64,000 bases of DNA from Catonia carolina (GCA_035578175.1 JAQMRL010000016.1:4572721-4636720), one strand, 5' to 3'. Positions 35,901 through 46,336 are shown, counted from the first letter of the stretch. Program-made: numbers and translations. The notes: generated by a model from the letters alone, not told the origin.

Positions 35901-38900
35901 AAAAATCTGTGGAACACTGACACAACTTTCTCTTGCCAATGCAAATAGTGAACAATATAACCTAACAATAGAAATAAAAAAACTAATCTCAAAAACATAA
36001 CCTAATTTTAATCATGAGTAAACGATGCAAAACGAAAACCAACTTTTGTTTGGCTTAATAATACGGAAAATCACTCTTTCACACTAAACAAGGCTCTGTG
36101 GAGAAAAATGCTTGAAATGAAAGTTATAGATCTTTTAATTTCCAATAAATTTGATTATATACACTTTTGTCTAAGGCTGAAATCTTAAAAAATCCATTTT
36201 TTACAGATTTTCGTGAAAAAACATAAAATCGCTAATTACCACTAAAGTAAGCATAATACAAAGAAATGTTTGAAATAAAAGTTGTGGTTTTTAAATTTTT
36301 TACAAAACACTTTTGCCCTAAAACACATATTAAGGCCCCAATCTTAAAAAACCTATTTTTTTTGTAAGAGAGTGCAGCCTCCCAAGAATTTCAGCAGACA
36401 TGGCACCTAACCTATCTTGAAGAGCATAAAAAAGTAATGAGGCGATTTTTTAAAAAAAAATCATAGGAGCCATTTTTGAGAAAATCTCAAAAAAGTGAAA
36501 AATGACTCGAATAAACTTCTACTTCTGGTTGACCCGTTTTGATGAAAATATTTGTGTTGGGTCCTCTAGTGTTACCTAACTTAATTTTCAAGTTTCAACT
36601 TAGTGCAATGTTCTGTTCCAGAGATATTTTGTTCACAAACACACATACACACAGACCAATCCAAGATTTTTGGATTAAGGTGATCTGAAAACGCGTATAT
36701 CCGATGAAAACTCGATTTCTAAAAATCGACATGAAAACAATACTTTCCTTCCTATATATACATATAGGCAAGAGAAAGTAAAAAAAAAAAAACAAAATGA
36801 AATAATTTAAAAAATAAAACAAACCTGTTCAGCCGATAAAGTGGATGGTATGGCTTCTAACAACTGAGAAAATGTTTTTATATCTGGTTTTATCTTATTT
36901 AACGTCATCTCTTTTAAAAATCCTTCACAGCCACCTAACAAAAGTAATCTAAAAAAAAAAAAAAAAACAAAATTATAATATAGCATCTATATAACTTTGT
37001 ATTTTTAGTTTCTCTAGCTCAATATTACATACCGTAGTACCTTGATTACCTGGGGGCGGATTAACCAGAATGGTGAAAAAAATAAACTCAAAAAGATTTA
37101 CCGGTCAAAACCAGTAAAGTATCCCTGTAGTATACAAAGATGTCCTCCATTGTTTACGTGATGCTGTGCGGCACATAAGACCAGAGTTGTGGTCAACAGG
37201 AGATTGGCGCTTCCATCACAACAATGCTCCAGCACATTCCTTGCACTTGATTCAGACATTTTTGGCATAAAACCAGACTCCTGTGGTTCAACAGGCTCCT
37301 TACTCTCCTGATACGGCCCCCTACAACTTCTGGCTGTTCCCCAAACACAAGAGGCCATTGAAAGAAACAATTTCAGACAAGAGAGGACATTATAACATTA
37401 GCCACATAATAATAATTTCTGTTTCTATTTTTATGATAATAGACATTGATATTTTGCATAAAAGTATTTTACCTAACATACATTATTACCTCAAAAATGT
37501 AGAATGAGGGAGCTGTAAGCAGTTTAAGCTCCTTAAATTATTTACTCTGATGATGGTGGATCCACCGAAACACGTGTAAGTGAAAATAAAAGTTGACGCA
37601 GTTAGAAAGGAAGGTTAGTGAAATTTATTATATAAATTCATTATATAAAATAGAATTAATTTCAAACTGCAGGATGCATTATAAAGATTTATTTTTGAAT
37701 GAACAATTGAACTTGTATAAAGTAAAGACATACCTGCTGTGTTCAGCTTGTTTAATATCCATCAAACCGATAATATTTCCTAGATGAGGATGTCTAGACA
37801 ACAAATTCGGTCGATTTTCAATAACGATACTATTATCACTACTCGTCAATTGATTACTTTCATTATCTTTTGACTCGCTGAAACTACCGATATCAGTTAT
37901 CGTAGGAACATCGTTTTTCTGTGACCGAGGATCATCTAAATATTTCATATTCTTTTCCTGTAACGAAAAGGATCATTTTATTGTACTAAAAACATTTATA
38001 TAAATAAATAAATAAATAAATTACTTTCAAACTTTTAATAGTGAAAAGCTGCTGTCAGACGGGCAGCTATAGCGAAAAAGATAAGTCAAATGCCCATGAG
38101 AATGCATGAATTTTAATGATCGTAGAGGAAAACATCAGTGCACATGTGCAACTGCATTGGTATCTTTGCCACCACAACGTAAACTACACTTAGAGAACAT
38201 ACAGTATGCCGTGGAACCTTTTGTAGGTTAACTGTACGAATATAAATACTTGTTACCGTAAACAGAAATGTTGGTTTCTTGAAAACGCGGTCAAACTTTT
38301 CACACGGCTGAATGAAATTTAATTTGCAATGTAATAAAATGCTGTGAAGTTGAAACTAAATAAAAATACCTTTCCTTGCTTCTTGACAAAAGCCATGAGT
38401 GAGCTGCTAACTACTGTGATGTTTCTCTTTCCACAATTTGAATTATAAAGAAGGAAGTTAATGACAGTGAAAAATTAATTCGTCATCTACAGTTCTTTTT
38501 TCACCTGGTAAAAATAGGAGATGGTTATACCAATAAGAAAGTGATGCCAAGATTTGAAACGTTACTACCGGTTTTGAAAAAACAGACTAAATTTTAGTTT
38601 GAAATTTTGTACATTATGAAAAATTTTAAAGAAAATGGGTTTTAAGAGGAAAAAACTGGTGAAAAACACATACAACTTTCTCTTGCTAATGCAAATAATT
38701 GACAATATAACCTAACATTAGTAATAAGCCACTAGAAATAAACAAAAAAAACTAACCTCAATAAACATAACCTAATTTTAATCTTGAGTGAAAAGCACAC
38801 CTGTTCGGCTAAAAAAAAATTTTCGTGAGAAAAAACAGAAATCGCTAATTACCGCTAAACTAAGCGTCATTCAAAAAAATGTTTGAAATAAAAGTTGTTT

Positions 38901-41900
38901 GTTTTTAAATTCTCTACAACTATTATTATATACATTTTTGCACTAAAATGTATATTTAAGTCGAAATCTTAAAAAAACTATTTTTTTATGAGAAAACAAC
39001 CTTCCCAAGAATTTCAGCTGACGTGACACCTACCCTATCTTGTACTGCATAAAAAATTTAGCAAATCAGGCGATTTTTAAAAAAAATCATAAGAAGCTTT
39101 TTGAGAAAATCGTAAAAGAGAAAAATGACACGAATAAACTACTACCTCTGGTTGACCGATTTTGATGAAAATTTTCTTGTCAGATCCAGTAGTGGTATCT
39201 AACTTAAGTTTCAAGTTTCAAGTTCATAAGATGTTCCGTTCTTGAGATACTCTATTCACATACACACACACAAACCAATCACTAAAATCATGTTTTTTTT
39301 TTGGGTTTAGGGGGTCTGAAAACATGTTTAGCCAGCGAAAACTCTATTTCGAAAAATCAACATGAAAACAATACTTTCCTTCCTATATATTCATATAGAC
39401 AAGAGAAAGTAAAAATACTTACATCTGTTGCCCCAATAAGTTTATTGATGACATCCTTAGTAGCTTCAACGCTACCGATTCCACAATCTCGACTGCATCG
39501 TAGTATCAGATTGAAACTGTAGAGATCAGGTTTCAATCCTTTGCTCAGCATTTTGCTCCACACCTTAAAATATAAAAACAAATACAGTATATATGTATCT
39601 AAGATATTTAAATAAATTTAATTTGTTAAACACGGTAGCATATATGAGGTCGATCCAAAAAAATAACCAGATTTTTCATTTTTCTAAAAAAATATTTATT
39701 TATTCATGAATACATATTATGTCCCCTTTAAAGTAACAACCATCAGATGTAATACACTTACGCCAGCGCATTTTCCAATCTTCAAAGCAGTTCTGGAAAT
39801 TGTTTTTTAATATCGCCTTCAGCTCCTTCAACGATGTGGAATTTATCTCGTCATTCGTGTCGTAACGTCTTCCTTCCACTGGCCTTTTTAGTTTTGGGAA
39901 TAAAAAGAAGTCGCAGGGGACCACATCTGGTGAATACTGAGGATAGGCATTATAATGGTGTTGGTTTTTGTCAACAACTCACAAACAAGCAGTGAAGTGT
40001 ACGCTTGTGCAAAACTGTGATGAAGTTTTCATGAGTGGTTTTTCCACAATTCCAGGTGTTTTTTTCGCATTGGTTCAAGCAATCAGCGCATAACTTCCAG
40101 GTTGTATTCTTTATTGACAGTACAACCTGTGGCAAACAAGCCTACTGAGTTAAGCGGGAGCGGGAAAATATTATTGGTAAGTGATGAATTTATCATTGTG
40201 TTTGACTTTTTTATTTTTAATTTTGTGTGATATTTGATTCAATGGGGTTCATATGACAAGCCTACTGAAGTAAGCAGTAGCAGAAACAATTTTTTGGTGG
40301 TAAGTGATGAATTTATCATTGGTGATAAACTGTCAGTTTATCAGTTTTATCTTGACAAGTCCTACACTCCCTTTGGAGTCTCCTGGATGCAAAAAAAAAC
40401 TCATGATGGACTACGCCATTTTAATTGAAGAAAACGGTGAGTAGAACCTTCACATTTGCCTGGACTTGACATGCTTTTTTGGTCTTGGCTCTTCTTGCCG
40501 CTTCCATTGGGACGATTGGGCTTTCTTTTCAATGTCATATCCATATACCCATGTTTCACCACCAGTTATGACCTTTTTGAGCAGATCTCGATTGTTACTG
40601 GCCTCAAGTAATGTTTCCGATTACTTTTAAAGGATGCAAATTATCACAGCATTATAAAAATTGGGGAACTACGTAATTGATATATTTTCTTCCCGCATAA
40701 GTAGGTTTTTGTTCAAATATGTACTGTTGTTAAATAAAATTGTACAAACAATGGAAGTTATGGTAATTCCTAATTACCGTAACTTCCAGAACTCAGGTAA
40801 GTAAAGAAAATCATTCTTAGAAGTAATTACATTAGAGTAGTAGTTAGACAATAAGTTGTAAATATAGCCAACTGTCAATCATCTGGTATTGTTTAGACGG
40901 GTATATTTCTCCCTCTGTGTTCTTGGGCCTTTCTTCCATCTACCAACTTACAGCCAATCATTGGGTTGGTTCTCCATCCTTTTGGCCCTCCAGGTTAGTA
41001 GGAGAGGGGAGGCTTGTCAACCAGAGGTTTCCTGTGTTTGGATATCGGAGATCAAAATCATTTCCATTGGGAATTCAGCTTGGACCAGTGGTTTAAGAAG
41101 GAGAAATTATTTGAAGAAGTTACCAGGAGAACAAGAAGAAGAAGAAATAGGAGAGATATTTACTTGAAGGTAAATTCATTTCATATATATTAAGGAGTTT
41201 TTAAATTTTTGTTCTTTTTTTTTATTAAAATCGTGGGAGAAAAAAGATTGGCTGAAATAGGTTAGGGTTATTTAAGGATAAGTTTGTCATTAACTGATGC
41301 ATTAAATGTTTCAGTTGAATGCAAAACAAAATATTTTTATTTATTTAATTTTCTCACACTCTACTGATAGAGCTGGCACCCAATATATATTTTTTACTTT
41401 CTTTTTAAATTCAAAAGAATTTGCCCACAGGTCTGCATGTTAAGAGGTGCAAACAATTAAGGAGAGCAGACTGATTTTAATAAAAAATATTGATTTTTCA
41501 ATTTTACCATAAATATTGATTGATCGTTTTCCCCTATTTGAATTGATATACAACACGACATTTGTTGCTTTTTCTGTTGAGAAAAATTATGATTTTACAT
41601 TGATGGGGTACGTAGTGTTTATTTCGATATTTTTTCACATTTTTCATTCTTGTAATTGAGTTTAATATAATCATGTTACTGCTCTAACATTATGGAGATC
41701 GCGTTTACATAAAAACAATAATTTCTAGAACGCGTAGGAATCAGCCGTAGAAGAAATATTGGTGTGTTTTTGTTTGGAAGTTGATTCCAATTGGCAATAG
41801 GTGTTTCTTTTACGGTATTATGCTTTTACTATATCCGCATTTTCTGTGTACACTTATTTTAGGAACCATCCCACCTAGGAGTGTGAAATTTCACACACTA

Positions 41901-44900
41901 CATTTTAATATTAAGGTGTGTATTTACTCCAGAGGTATTTCAAAAATTTTGGAGTTTTTTATTTTTTGGGTGTGATTTTCATAAAAAAATTTGGTCACAT
42001 TTGAACATTTTTTGAGAATAAAAATCATTTTTACATTGGATGAAGATAAATGAAAAAGTTCTGGTACAAATTTGTAAAACAGTACTGTAGAAAGGTGTGC
42101 CAAAGGTCAGCTTTGTAGCTTTAACGGTTTCTACAAAAATCTGGTGTGAAACACTCACACAACTTTCTCTTGCCAATGCAAATAATTAATAATAAACCTA
42201 ACAATATTAATAAAATATTAGAAATAAACAAAAACTAACCTCAAAAACATAACCTTATTTTAATCATGAGTGAATGACGCAAAATGACAATCGAACTCAG
42301 TTTGGCTTAAAAATACGGAAAATCACGCTTATACGCTAAACTAGGCTCTGTAGAGAAAAATGCTTTAAACAAAAGTTGTAGATCTTTTAATTTTCTATAA
42401 ATTTAATTATATACACTTTTGTCGTAAAATGCATACTAAGACCGAAATGTTAAAAAAATCGATTTTTCTCATGTTTTCGTGAGAAAAAAAAACAGAAAAT
42501 CGCTAATTACCGCTAAACTAAGCGTTATACAAAAAATTGTTTGAAATAAAAGTTGTAGAATTTTACATTCTCTACAACTTTTATTATATAATGTTTTGTG
42601 CTAAAATGCATATTAAAGCCGCAATCTTAAAAAGAAAATGTTTTTACGTAAAAACAGCCTCAAGCAGAATTTCAGCAAACATGGCGCCTACCCTATATTG
42701 CAGAGCATAAAAAATGTAGTAAACCAGGCGATTTTAAAAAAAATCGTAGACTAGTTTTTGAGAAAATCGCAAAAAAGTGAAAAATAATACGAATAAACTA
42801 CTACTTCCGGTTGACCGATTTTGATGAAAATGTTCGTGTCGGGTCCGGTAGTGATATGTAACTTAAGTTTCAAGTTTCAAGTTCGTACGACGTTCCATTC
42901 TTGAGATATTCTGTTCACACACACACACACGCACGCACGCGCGCGCGCGCACGCACGCACACACACAGACCAATCGCTAAAAACATGTTTTTTGGGTTCA
43001 GGGGGTCTGAAAACGTATAGATCCGGTGAAAACTCGATTTCGAAAAATTGATATGAAAACAATACTTTCCTTCCTATATATTCATATAGGCAAAAGAAAG
43101 TAAAAAATCAACCTAAGTTAGTATTGCAGGTATACGGATAATGAAAATGGTCTGCTCCCCTTCAGTGATGTGGTTATACACATAATAATAGTTTCTGTTT
43201 CATGTGTTATGATAGTGGACATTGAAATTTTCCCTAAAATACATTATCACCTGAAAAATGTAGAGGTAAGGAACTGTAAGCAATACAAGCGCCTTAAATA
43301 GTGGCCTGCATGAGGTTGAGTGTTGCTACTAATTTTTCTACCATTTACTTATTTGTTGACAAGAAAAACTTATTTTTACTTTCTCTTGCCTATATGAATA
43401 TATAGGAAGGAAAGTATTGTTTTCATGTCGATTTTAAGAAACCGAGTTTTCACCGGATCTAAACGTTTTCAAACCCCCTGAACCCAAAGAACATGTTTTT
43501 AGCGATTGGTCTGTGTGTGTGCCTGTGTGTGTGTGTATACAAAATATCTCAAGAACGGAACATCGTACGAACTTGAAACTTAAGTTACATACTACTACCG
43601 GACCCGACACGAACATTTTCATCAAAATCGGTCAACCGGAAGTAGTAGTTTATTCGTATAATTTTTCACTTTTTTGCGATTTTCTCAAAAACTGGTCCTA
43701 CGATTTTTTTTAAAATCGCCTGGTTTACTCAACTTTTTATTCTCTACAAGATAGGGTAGGCGCCATGTATGCTGAAATTCTCGGTGAGGGTGTTTTCACG
43801 TAAAAACATAGTTTTTTTTAAGATTACGGCTTTAATATGCAATTTAGCGCAAAAATTTATACAATAAAAGTTGTAGAGAATTTAAAATTCTAAAACTTTT
43901 ATTTCAAACATTTTTTTGTATAACGCTTAGTTGAGCAGTAATTAGCGATTTTCTGATTGTTTCTCACGAAAACGTGTGAAAAATCTATTTTTTAAAGATT
44001 TCGGCCTTAGAATGCATTTTACGACAAAAGTGTACTAAATAAAATTTATAGCAAATTAAAAGATCTACAACTTTTATTTCGAGCATTTTTCTCTACAGAG
44101 CCTAGTTGAGCGTGAAAGATTGATTTTCCGTATTTTTAGGCCAAACTGAGGTTGATTTTCATTTTGCGTGTTTCTCTCATGATTGAAATAAGGTTATGAT
44201 TTTGAGGTTATTTTTTTATTTATTTCTAATGTTTTATTACTATTGTAAGGTTTATTGTTAATTATTTGTATTGGCAAGAGAAAGTCGGGTTGAGTGTTTC
44301 ACACCAGATTTTTGACTTATATTGTGACTTAACTTATATTGTGAATACACAATTTAATATCAATAAAATTTATTTACCAGAAGAGCATGACGGAAACCGG
44401 CTTCTGTATCAGATATACAAGACTGGAGAAGGAAATTGAATGTCTCCACATTGACGGGAATATTGTTCTGCAGCATCTCATCCACAATTGTAAATGCACT
44501 TTCTAAGTCATTACACCGGCCATACGCTGAAAAAAAATTATTGTAACACTTAATCCCAGGTTCGTTTCGTAACTGCTTCCAATAAATAATAAACAAACTT
44601 ATAACAATTCACTGGCCCGCATTTTTCTGTTGTATCATGTTTTACAACTTCTGATTATTGATTCATACGAACATTTTGCGTTGAATCTGAAAATGACCTT
44701 AGTTTTTTTTTATCACATCAGAAATTTTTGCAAATCGCAATTTTCAAAAATTGTTGTACATCAAAAAATATCTAAAATATAACGCTTAATGACAGATTTA
44801 AATATATGAGAAATCTGCTGATTTGTGATGAAAAATATTAACTAATTTTAGGTTGGGAGTAACAGCTGATAATGATCAGCTGTTCTTGAGATATTTTGTA

Positions 44901-45290
44901 CGCACACGCGCGCGCGCGCACGCACACACACACACACACACTCACACACACAGACCAATCGCTAAAAACATGTTTTTTTGGGTTCAGGGGGTCTGAAAAC
45001 GTATAGATCCGGTGAAAACTCGATTTCTTAAAATCGACATGAAAACAATACTTTCCTTCCCATATAGCCTATTCATATAGGCAAGAGAAAGTAAAAAAAA
45101 AATTGAATGTAAATGTACCTTTGATCATGGCATGGTAGTTTGCTTGGTTAGGTGAATATCCTTTTTCCAGCATCAAATCCCTCAGAATTGACACCCGTTT
45201 GATGCCATCATGTTGCCAAGGGCTTTTAGAACAGGCGTTCAGTAAACTTGTGTATGTCGAAGCAGTGGGCTGCAAACCTCTCTTTTTCAT
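26752..45290 (-). CDS. Ptcd1: Pentatricopeptide repeat protein 1 homologue (mitochondrial), partial at 5' end
   Basis: PTCD1 is a mitochondrial-matrix PPR protein tied to 16S rRNA/ribosome assembly and leucine tRNA levels. Nine minus-strand exons (a-i) with canonical GT-AG borders join in phase to 479 residues plus TAG: 45290..45119, 44526..44378, 39563..39423, 37957..37734, 36948..36825, 35120..35016, 34222..34092, 32067..31893, 26970..26752. Residues 1-155 hold PPR motifs (GLQPTASTYTSLLNACSKSPW, VETFNFLLQSCISD, GLKPDLYSFNLILRCSRDCG). A poorly conserved acidic/Ser-rich linker follows at 155-215. Then LLLLGGCEGFLKEM, IKPDIKTFSQLLEAI and further PPRs, and a C-terminal segment YCHFYKLWSRKAVPEAPLHPY. 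The same order and landmark words occur in vertebrate PTCD1. About 200 N-terminal residues, including the targeting peptide, are missing; those exons lie beyond 64000 or escaped me. Confidence 0.93.
26971..27589. other. Ptcd1 intron sequence
   Basis: AT-rich, no repeat family recognised. Two open frames of 67 codons here show no known motif. Confidence 0.4.
27590..28316 (+). pseudogene. LINE reverse transcriptase C-terminal fragment
   Basis: 27783-28316 is open for 177 codons and reads TERRIVRTCINKNYKKDGVW, then PRISYFFHILRMPENRLLKQ, then AIKEDLDEVGLRIEDA. The pattern (Trp-arg-repeat, RMxxxRLxKQ, EDLxxxGL) is that of RTE/Jockey-type elements past the polymerase domain. The upstream frame (27590-27814) is not recognised. 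Antisense inside the last Ptcd1 intron. Confidence 0.7.
28317..28654. other. Intron sequence with TAC/TAG-rich stretch
   Basis: A short low-complexity run of tactattactatt type at 28338-28382; otherwise nothing recognised. Confidence 0.4.
28655..29465 (+). repeat. Repeat G, copy 1
   Basis: Shares long stretches with 38095-38650 (cgtaaactatactttgagaac, gtaataaaatgctgtgaag, accaataagaaagtgatgcc). This copy has about 260 extra bases at 28985-29250. Unclassified. Confidence 0.65.
29673..30113 (+). mobile_element. hAT-type non-autonomous element
   Basis: 441 bases with a perfect 8-base duplication GTCTAGAC (29665-29672, 30114-30121). Ends CGGCGGTTCTCAACCT and, read inward on the right, CAGTGGTTCTCAACCT. 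The interior has runs of tcgcccccc and no frame. Confidence 0.92.
30760..31010 (+). mobile_element. tRNA-derived SINE
   Basis: A tRNA-like head has an A box (TAGTGGTTAGCA at 30771) and a B box (GGGTTCGATTCC at 30808), but the acceptor arms do not pair, so it is not a functional tRNA gene. A body of about 170 bases follows. Confidence 0.65.
31011..31531. other. Ptcd1 intron sequence
   Basis: No gene or family recognised. Confidence 0.4.
31532..31855 (-). mobile_element. tRNA-derived SINE family S, copy S1
   Basis: Minus orientation. Head with A box (GGTCTAGAGG-type) and B box (GGTTCAAATCC), the long palindrome aatcagctgtttaacagctg, and an A-rich tail. It stops 37 bases from the donor of Ptcd1 exon h. 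Confidence 0.85.
31893..32067 (-). CDS. Ptcd1: Ptcd1 exon h
   Basis: 175 bases, acceptor gatttgcag, donor gtaagt. Encodes MNIQILGALLRNATTSWD to FYFSVGKFIQLK. Confidence 0.92.
32265..32720 (-). pseudogene. RTE-like LINE fragment
   Basis: Its 3' end (gtcaaggattaggct) matches the LINE at 24388. The minus strand reads EMRFLWGVKGYTRI near 32530-32480, a conserved reverse-transcriptase C-terminal word. Broken and rearranged. Confidence 0.6.
32739..33823 (-). mobile_element. SINE-like family A, copy A7, split by an LTR element
   Basis: 3' part 32739-32992, then a 696-base LTR-type insertion, then the 5' part 33689-33823. Reading across the insertion restores the family A consensus order. Confidence 0.82.
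32993..33688 (+). mobile_element. LTR retrotransposon remnant: LTR + tRNA-Lys primer site + LTR tail
   Basis: Begins TG, ends CA, with a 4-base duplication TAGT (32989-32992, 33689-33692). 32993-33632 is a 640-base LTR. Two bases later TGGCGCCCAATGTAGGG (33635) matches the site for insect tRNA-Lys(CUU) with two changes. The last 37 bases (cctaactcaac ... gcaaca) repeat the LTR end, so the internal region and most of the 3' LTR are deleted. Frames inside are not genes. The LTR contains imperfect ggcagcgg-type repeats (33300-33510). Confidence 0.78.
34092..34222 (-). CDS. Ptcd1: Ptcd1 exon g
   Basis: 131 bases, phase 0 in and 2 out, acceptor gttgacag, donor gtaatg. Encodes the PPR segment LSPDIVTFGVLALSCC and GLQLKSDMNDIGF. 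Confidence 0.92.
34400..34880 (-). repeat. Repeat J copy with a tRNA-like SINE inside
   Basis: 34640-34860 is the reverse complement of 20620-20830. The stretch 34430-34480 (ttgacttccggttttggggc) repeats 34708-34735 in diverged form. Confidence 0.55.
34500..34600 (+). mobile_element. tRNA-derived SINE head
   Basis: A box TAGTGGTTAGCAC at 34514 and B box GGGTTCGATTCCC at 34547, followed by tctggcaatttttcatcac. The acceptor stem does not close, so it is read as a SINE, not a tRNA gene. Confidence 0.6.
35016..35120 (-). CDS. Ptcd1: Ptcd1 exon f
   Basis: 105 bases, phase 0/0, acceptor gattgacag, donor gtaagt. Encodes SLLNNLSKFKIEPDIDFFN and LLIKKRSMRNDYKNAR. Confidence 0.92.
35292..35693 (-). 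mobile_element. SINE-like family A, copy A8
   Basis: Minus orientation with a 7-base duplication TAGTAAT (35285-35291, 35694-35700). Intron e-f of Ptcd1, sense to the gene. Confidence 0.85.
35907..36779 (+). mobile_element. Family B copy B6
   Basis: Diverged full-length copy; short (CA)n at 36637-36652. Its right end lies 45 bases from the exon e donor. Confidence 0.82.
36825..36948 (-). CDS. Ptcd1: Ptcd1 exon e
   Basis: 124 bases; acceptor is a long T-run ending tag, donor gtttgt. Encodes LLLLGGCEGFLKEM and IKPDIKTFSQLLEAIP. Confidence 0.92.
37110..37385 (+). pseudogene. Mariner transposase fragment, both late catalytic Asp lost
   Basis: Reads LHCLRDAVRHIRPELWSTGD, then WRFHHNNAPAHSLHLIQTFL, then a stop, then APYSPDTAPYNFWLFPKHKR. 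The usual HDNAPAH and APxDF both have Asn instead of Asp, as expected from G-to-A decay. Intron d-e of Ptcd1, antisense. Confidence 0.85.
37396..37535 (+). repeat. Repeat H, copy 1
   Basis: About 140 bases matching 43163-43310 (cacataataataatttctgt, tcaaaaatgtagaa-type, ctgtaagcag). Unknown family. Confidence 0.6.
37541..37690 (+). repeat. Foldback family E, single arm E3
   Basis: One arm only (actctgatgatggtggatcc, acacgtgtaagtg, ctgcaggatgcatta). Matches E1 and E2; shows the uninterrupted sequence into which the 8136-9146 element went in E1. Confidence 0.75.
37734..37957 (-). CDS. Ptcd1: Ptcd1 exon d
   Basis: 224 bases, phase 0 in and 2 out. Acceptor cgttacag, donor gtatgt. Encodes the Ser/Asp-rich linker and then RPNLLSRHPHLGNIIGL. 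Confidence 0.9.
38095..38650 (+). repeat. Repeat G, copy 2
   Basis: See 28655-29465. B7 is inserted directly at its right end. Confidence 0.65.
38656..39410 (+). mobile_element. Family B copy B7
   Basis: Lacks about 190 bases of the left module but keeps both ends. Right end AAAGT, then AAAAAT, then the acttac of the Ptcd1 exon c donor. Confidence 0.83.
39423..39563 (-). CDS. Ptcd1: Ptcd1 exon c
   Basis: 141 bases, phase 0/0. Acceptor atattttaag, donor gtaagt. Encodes VWSKMLSKGLKPDLYSFNLI to LIGATD. The right end of family B copy B7 stops 6 bases from the donor. Confidence 0.93.
39649..40640 (-). pseudogene. Mariner transposase remnant split by a LINE 3' end
   Basis: Minus strand, reading from 40620: ITGGETWVYGYDIEKKAQSS, VKVLLTVFFN, GVVHHEF, [insertion 40396-40139], GCTVNKEYNLEVMR, ELWKNHS, then VPCDFFLFPKLKRPVEGRRY to 39700. 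First Asp lost (GGETW); several stops. An end motif tgaggtcgatccaaaaaaat lies at 39649; the other end was not found. Confidence 0.82.
40139..40396 (+). mobile_element. LINE 3' UTR fragment inserted in a mariner
   Basis: The end ctttggagtctcctggatgc plus an A-run matches the 3' end of the LINE at 5496-6350. It carries a partial internal duplication (caagcctactga at 40140 and 40258). Confidence 0.65.
40641..42140. other. Ptcd1 intron b-c, mostly unclassified
   Basis: A small palindrome (ggaagttatggtaattcc and its inverse) at 40751-40788. A GC-richer block at 40890-41170 has a 92-codon open frame without known motifs. Otherwise AT-rich. Confidence 0.4.
42141..43101 (+). mobile_element. Family B copy B8
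   Basis: Full length; the internal tract mixes CA, CG and GCAC units (42918-42966). Close to the family consensus. Confidence 0.86.
43163..43310 (+). repeat. Repeat H, copy 2
   Basis: See 37396-37535. Confidence 0.6.
43378..44307 (-). mobile_element. Family B copy B9
   Basis: Full length in minus orientation; ends 70 bases from the exon b donor. Confidence 0.85.
44378..44526 (-). CDS. Ptcd1: Ptcd1 exon b
   Basis: 149 bases, completes the split Ala codon and ends in phase 0. Acceptor tttttttcag, donor gtaaat. Encodes AYGRCNDLESAFTIVDEM to GFRHALL. Confidence 0.92.
44885..45092 (+). mobile_element. Family B copy B10, right end only
   Basis: About 210 bases from tcttgagatattttg through a CG/CA tract to GGCAAGAGAAAGT. 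Ends 26 bases from the exon a donor. Confidence 0.8.
45119..45290 (-). CDS. Ptcd1: Ptcd1 exon a (first exon seen)
   Basis: 172 bases, phase 0 in and 1 out. Acceptor tgtctcag, donor gtacat. Encodes MKKRGLQPTASTYTSLLN to YHAMIK. The leading ATG is probably internal, because the homologue has a further upstream PPR region ending just here. Confidence 0.9.
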
Positions 45291-45543
45291 CTGAGACAAA
45301 ACCAACAACACACTAAATAATTATTATTGGTAATTAAATCAAAATTCTAATGACTATAACTTTATAACCCTCACAAGTACAAGCTGACTCAAAACACTAC
45401 CCTTTTAAAAATTAAAATTGATAAAATTTTCATTTGCCTGTACAATTTTTCAAAACGCTAAGTACAGTAAACTTTTTTTTAGTCCAGCATTCTATCGTCC
45501 GGCACGCCTAGGGTTCAGATCTTTAAAAAAAAACCAAAAACAT
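45291..45543. other. Sequence upstream of exon a
   Basis: Presumed intron. No further Ptcd1 exon recognised here. Confidence 0.4.
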
Positions 45544-46126
45544 CTGGTATGACACATGACTTTATCTTGCCAATGCAAATAATGAACAATATAACAATAA
45601 AACAGAAATTAACAAAAAAACATAAGCTAATTTTAATCATGATTGAATGACGCAAAATGAAAACCAACCTAAGTTTTGCTTAATAATACGGAAAATTACT
45701 CTTCCATGCTAAACTAGGCTCTGTAGAGCAAAATGCTTCAAATAAAAGTTGGAGACCTTTTTATTTCCTAAAAATTTGATTATTTACACATTTATCGTTA
45801 AATGCATACCAAGGCAAAAATCTTAAAAAATCAATTTTTTACTACAATTTTTACTGTATACATGTTTTCGTTGAAATGCATAGGCTATTAAAGCTGCAAT
45901 CTTAAAAAAAACATTTTTTTACGAGAGAACAGCCTCCCCAAGAATTTCAGCAGACGTGGCGCCTACCCTACCTTGTAGAGCATAAAAAATATAGTAAACG
46001 AGTCGATTTTTATAAAAAAAATCGTAAGAGCCGTTTTTAAGAAAATCGCAAAAAGTGAAAAATGACACGAATAAACTATACTACTTTCGGTTGACTGATT
46101 TTGATGAAAATGTTCGTGTGGGGTCT
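45544..46126 (+). mobile_element. Family B copy B11, right end missing
   Basis: Left end present, truncated after gttcgtgtggggtc, before the microsatellite. Confidence 0.78.
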
Positions 46127-46336
46127 AAAAGATTAAAATAATATGAAATTGGAAGAATCAAAACACAATGTGTACAGCAGTAATGCAATTGTTAATCAGG
46201 ACAGGTACCTCTAGAGAGCCAGTTTTGTTTACTGGTGGTCTGGGGTATGTGTGCGAAAATCAAACAGATTCCACAAAAATTATTTTGTATTGTTTTAAAT
46301 AAAGAAATAAATTTACTATTTACATAGAGCAATAAA

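Noticed and set aside
40889..41167. 92-codon frame followed by a donor-like ctgaag/gtaaat site
   Set aside because: No homology recognised, no partner exon or acceptor found, and the composition resembles repeat DNA. Noted only as an odd block.
42912..42966. Regularly spaced short repeats as a CRISPR or satellite
   Set aside because: These are CA/CG microsatellites inside a dispersed element; there are no repeat-spacer units.
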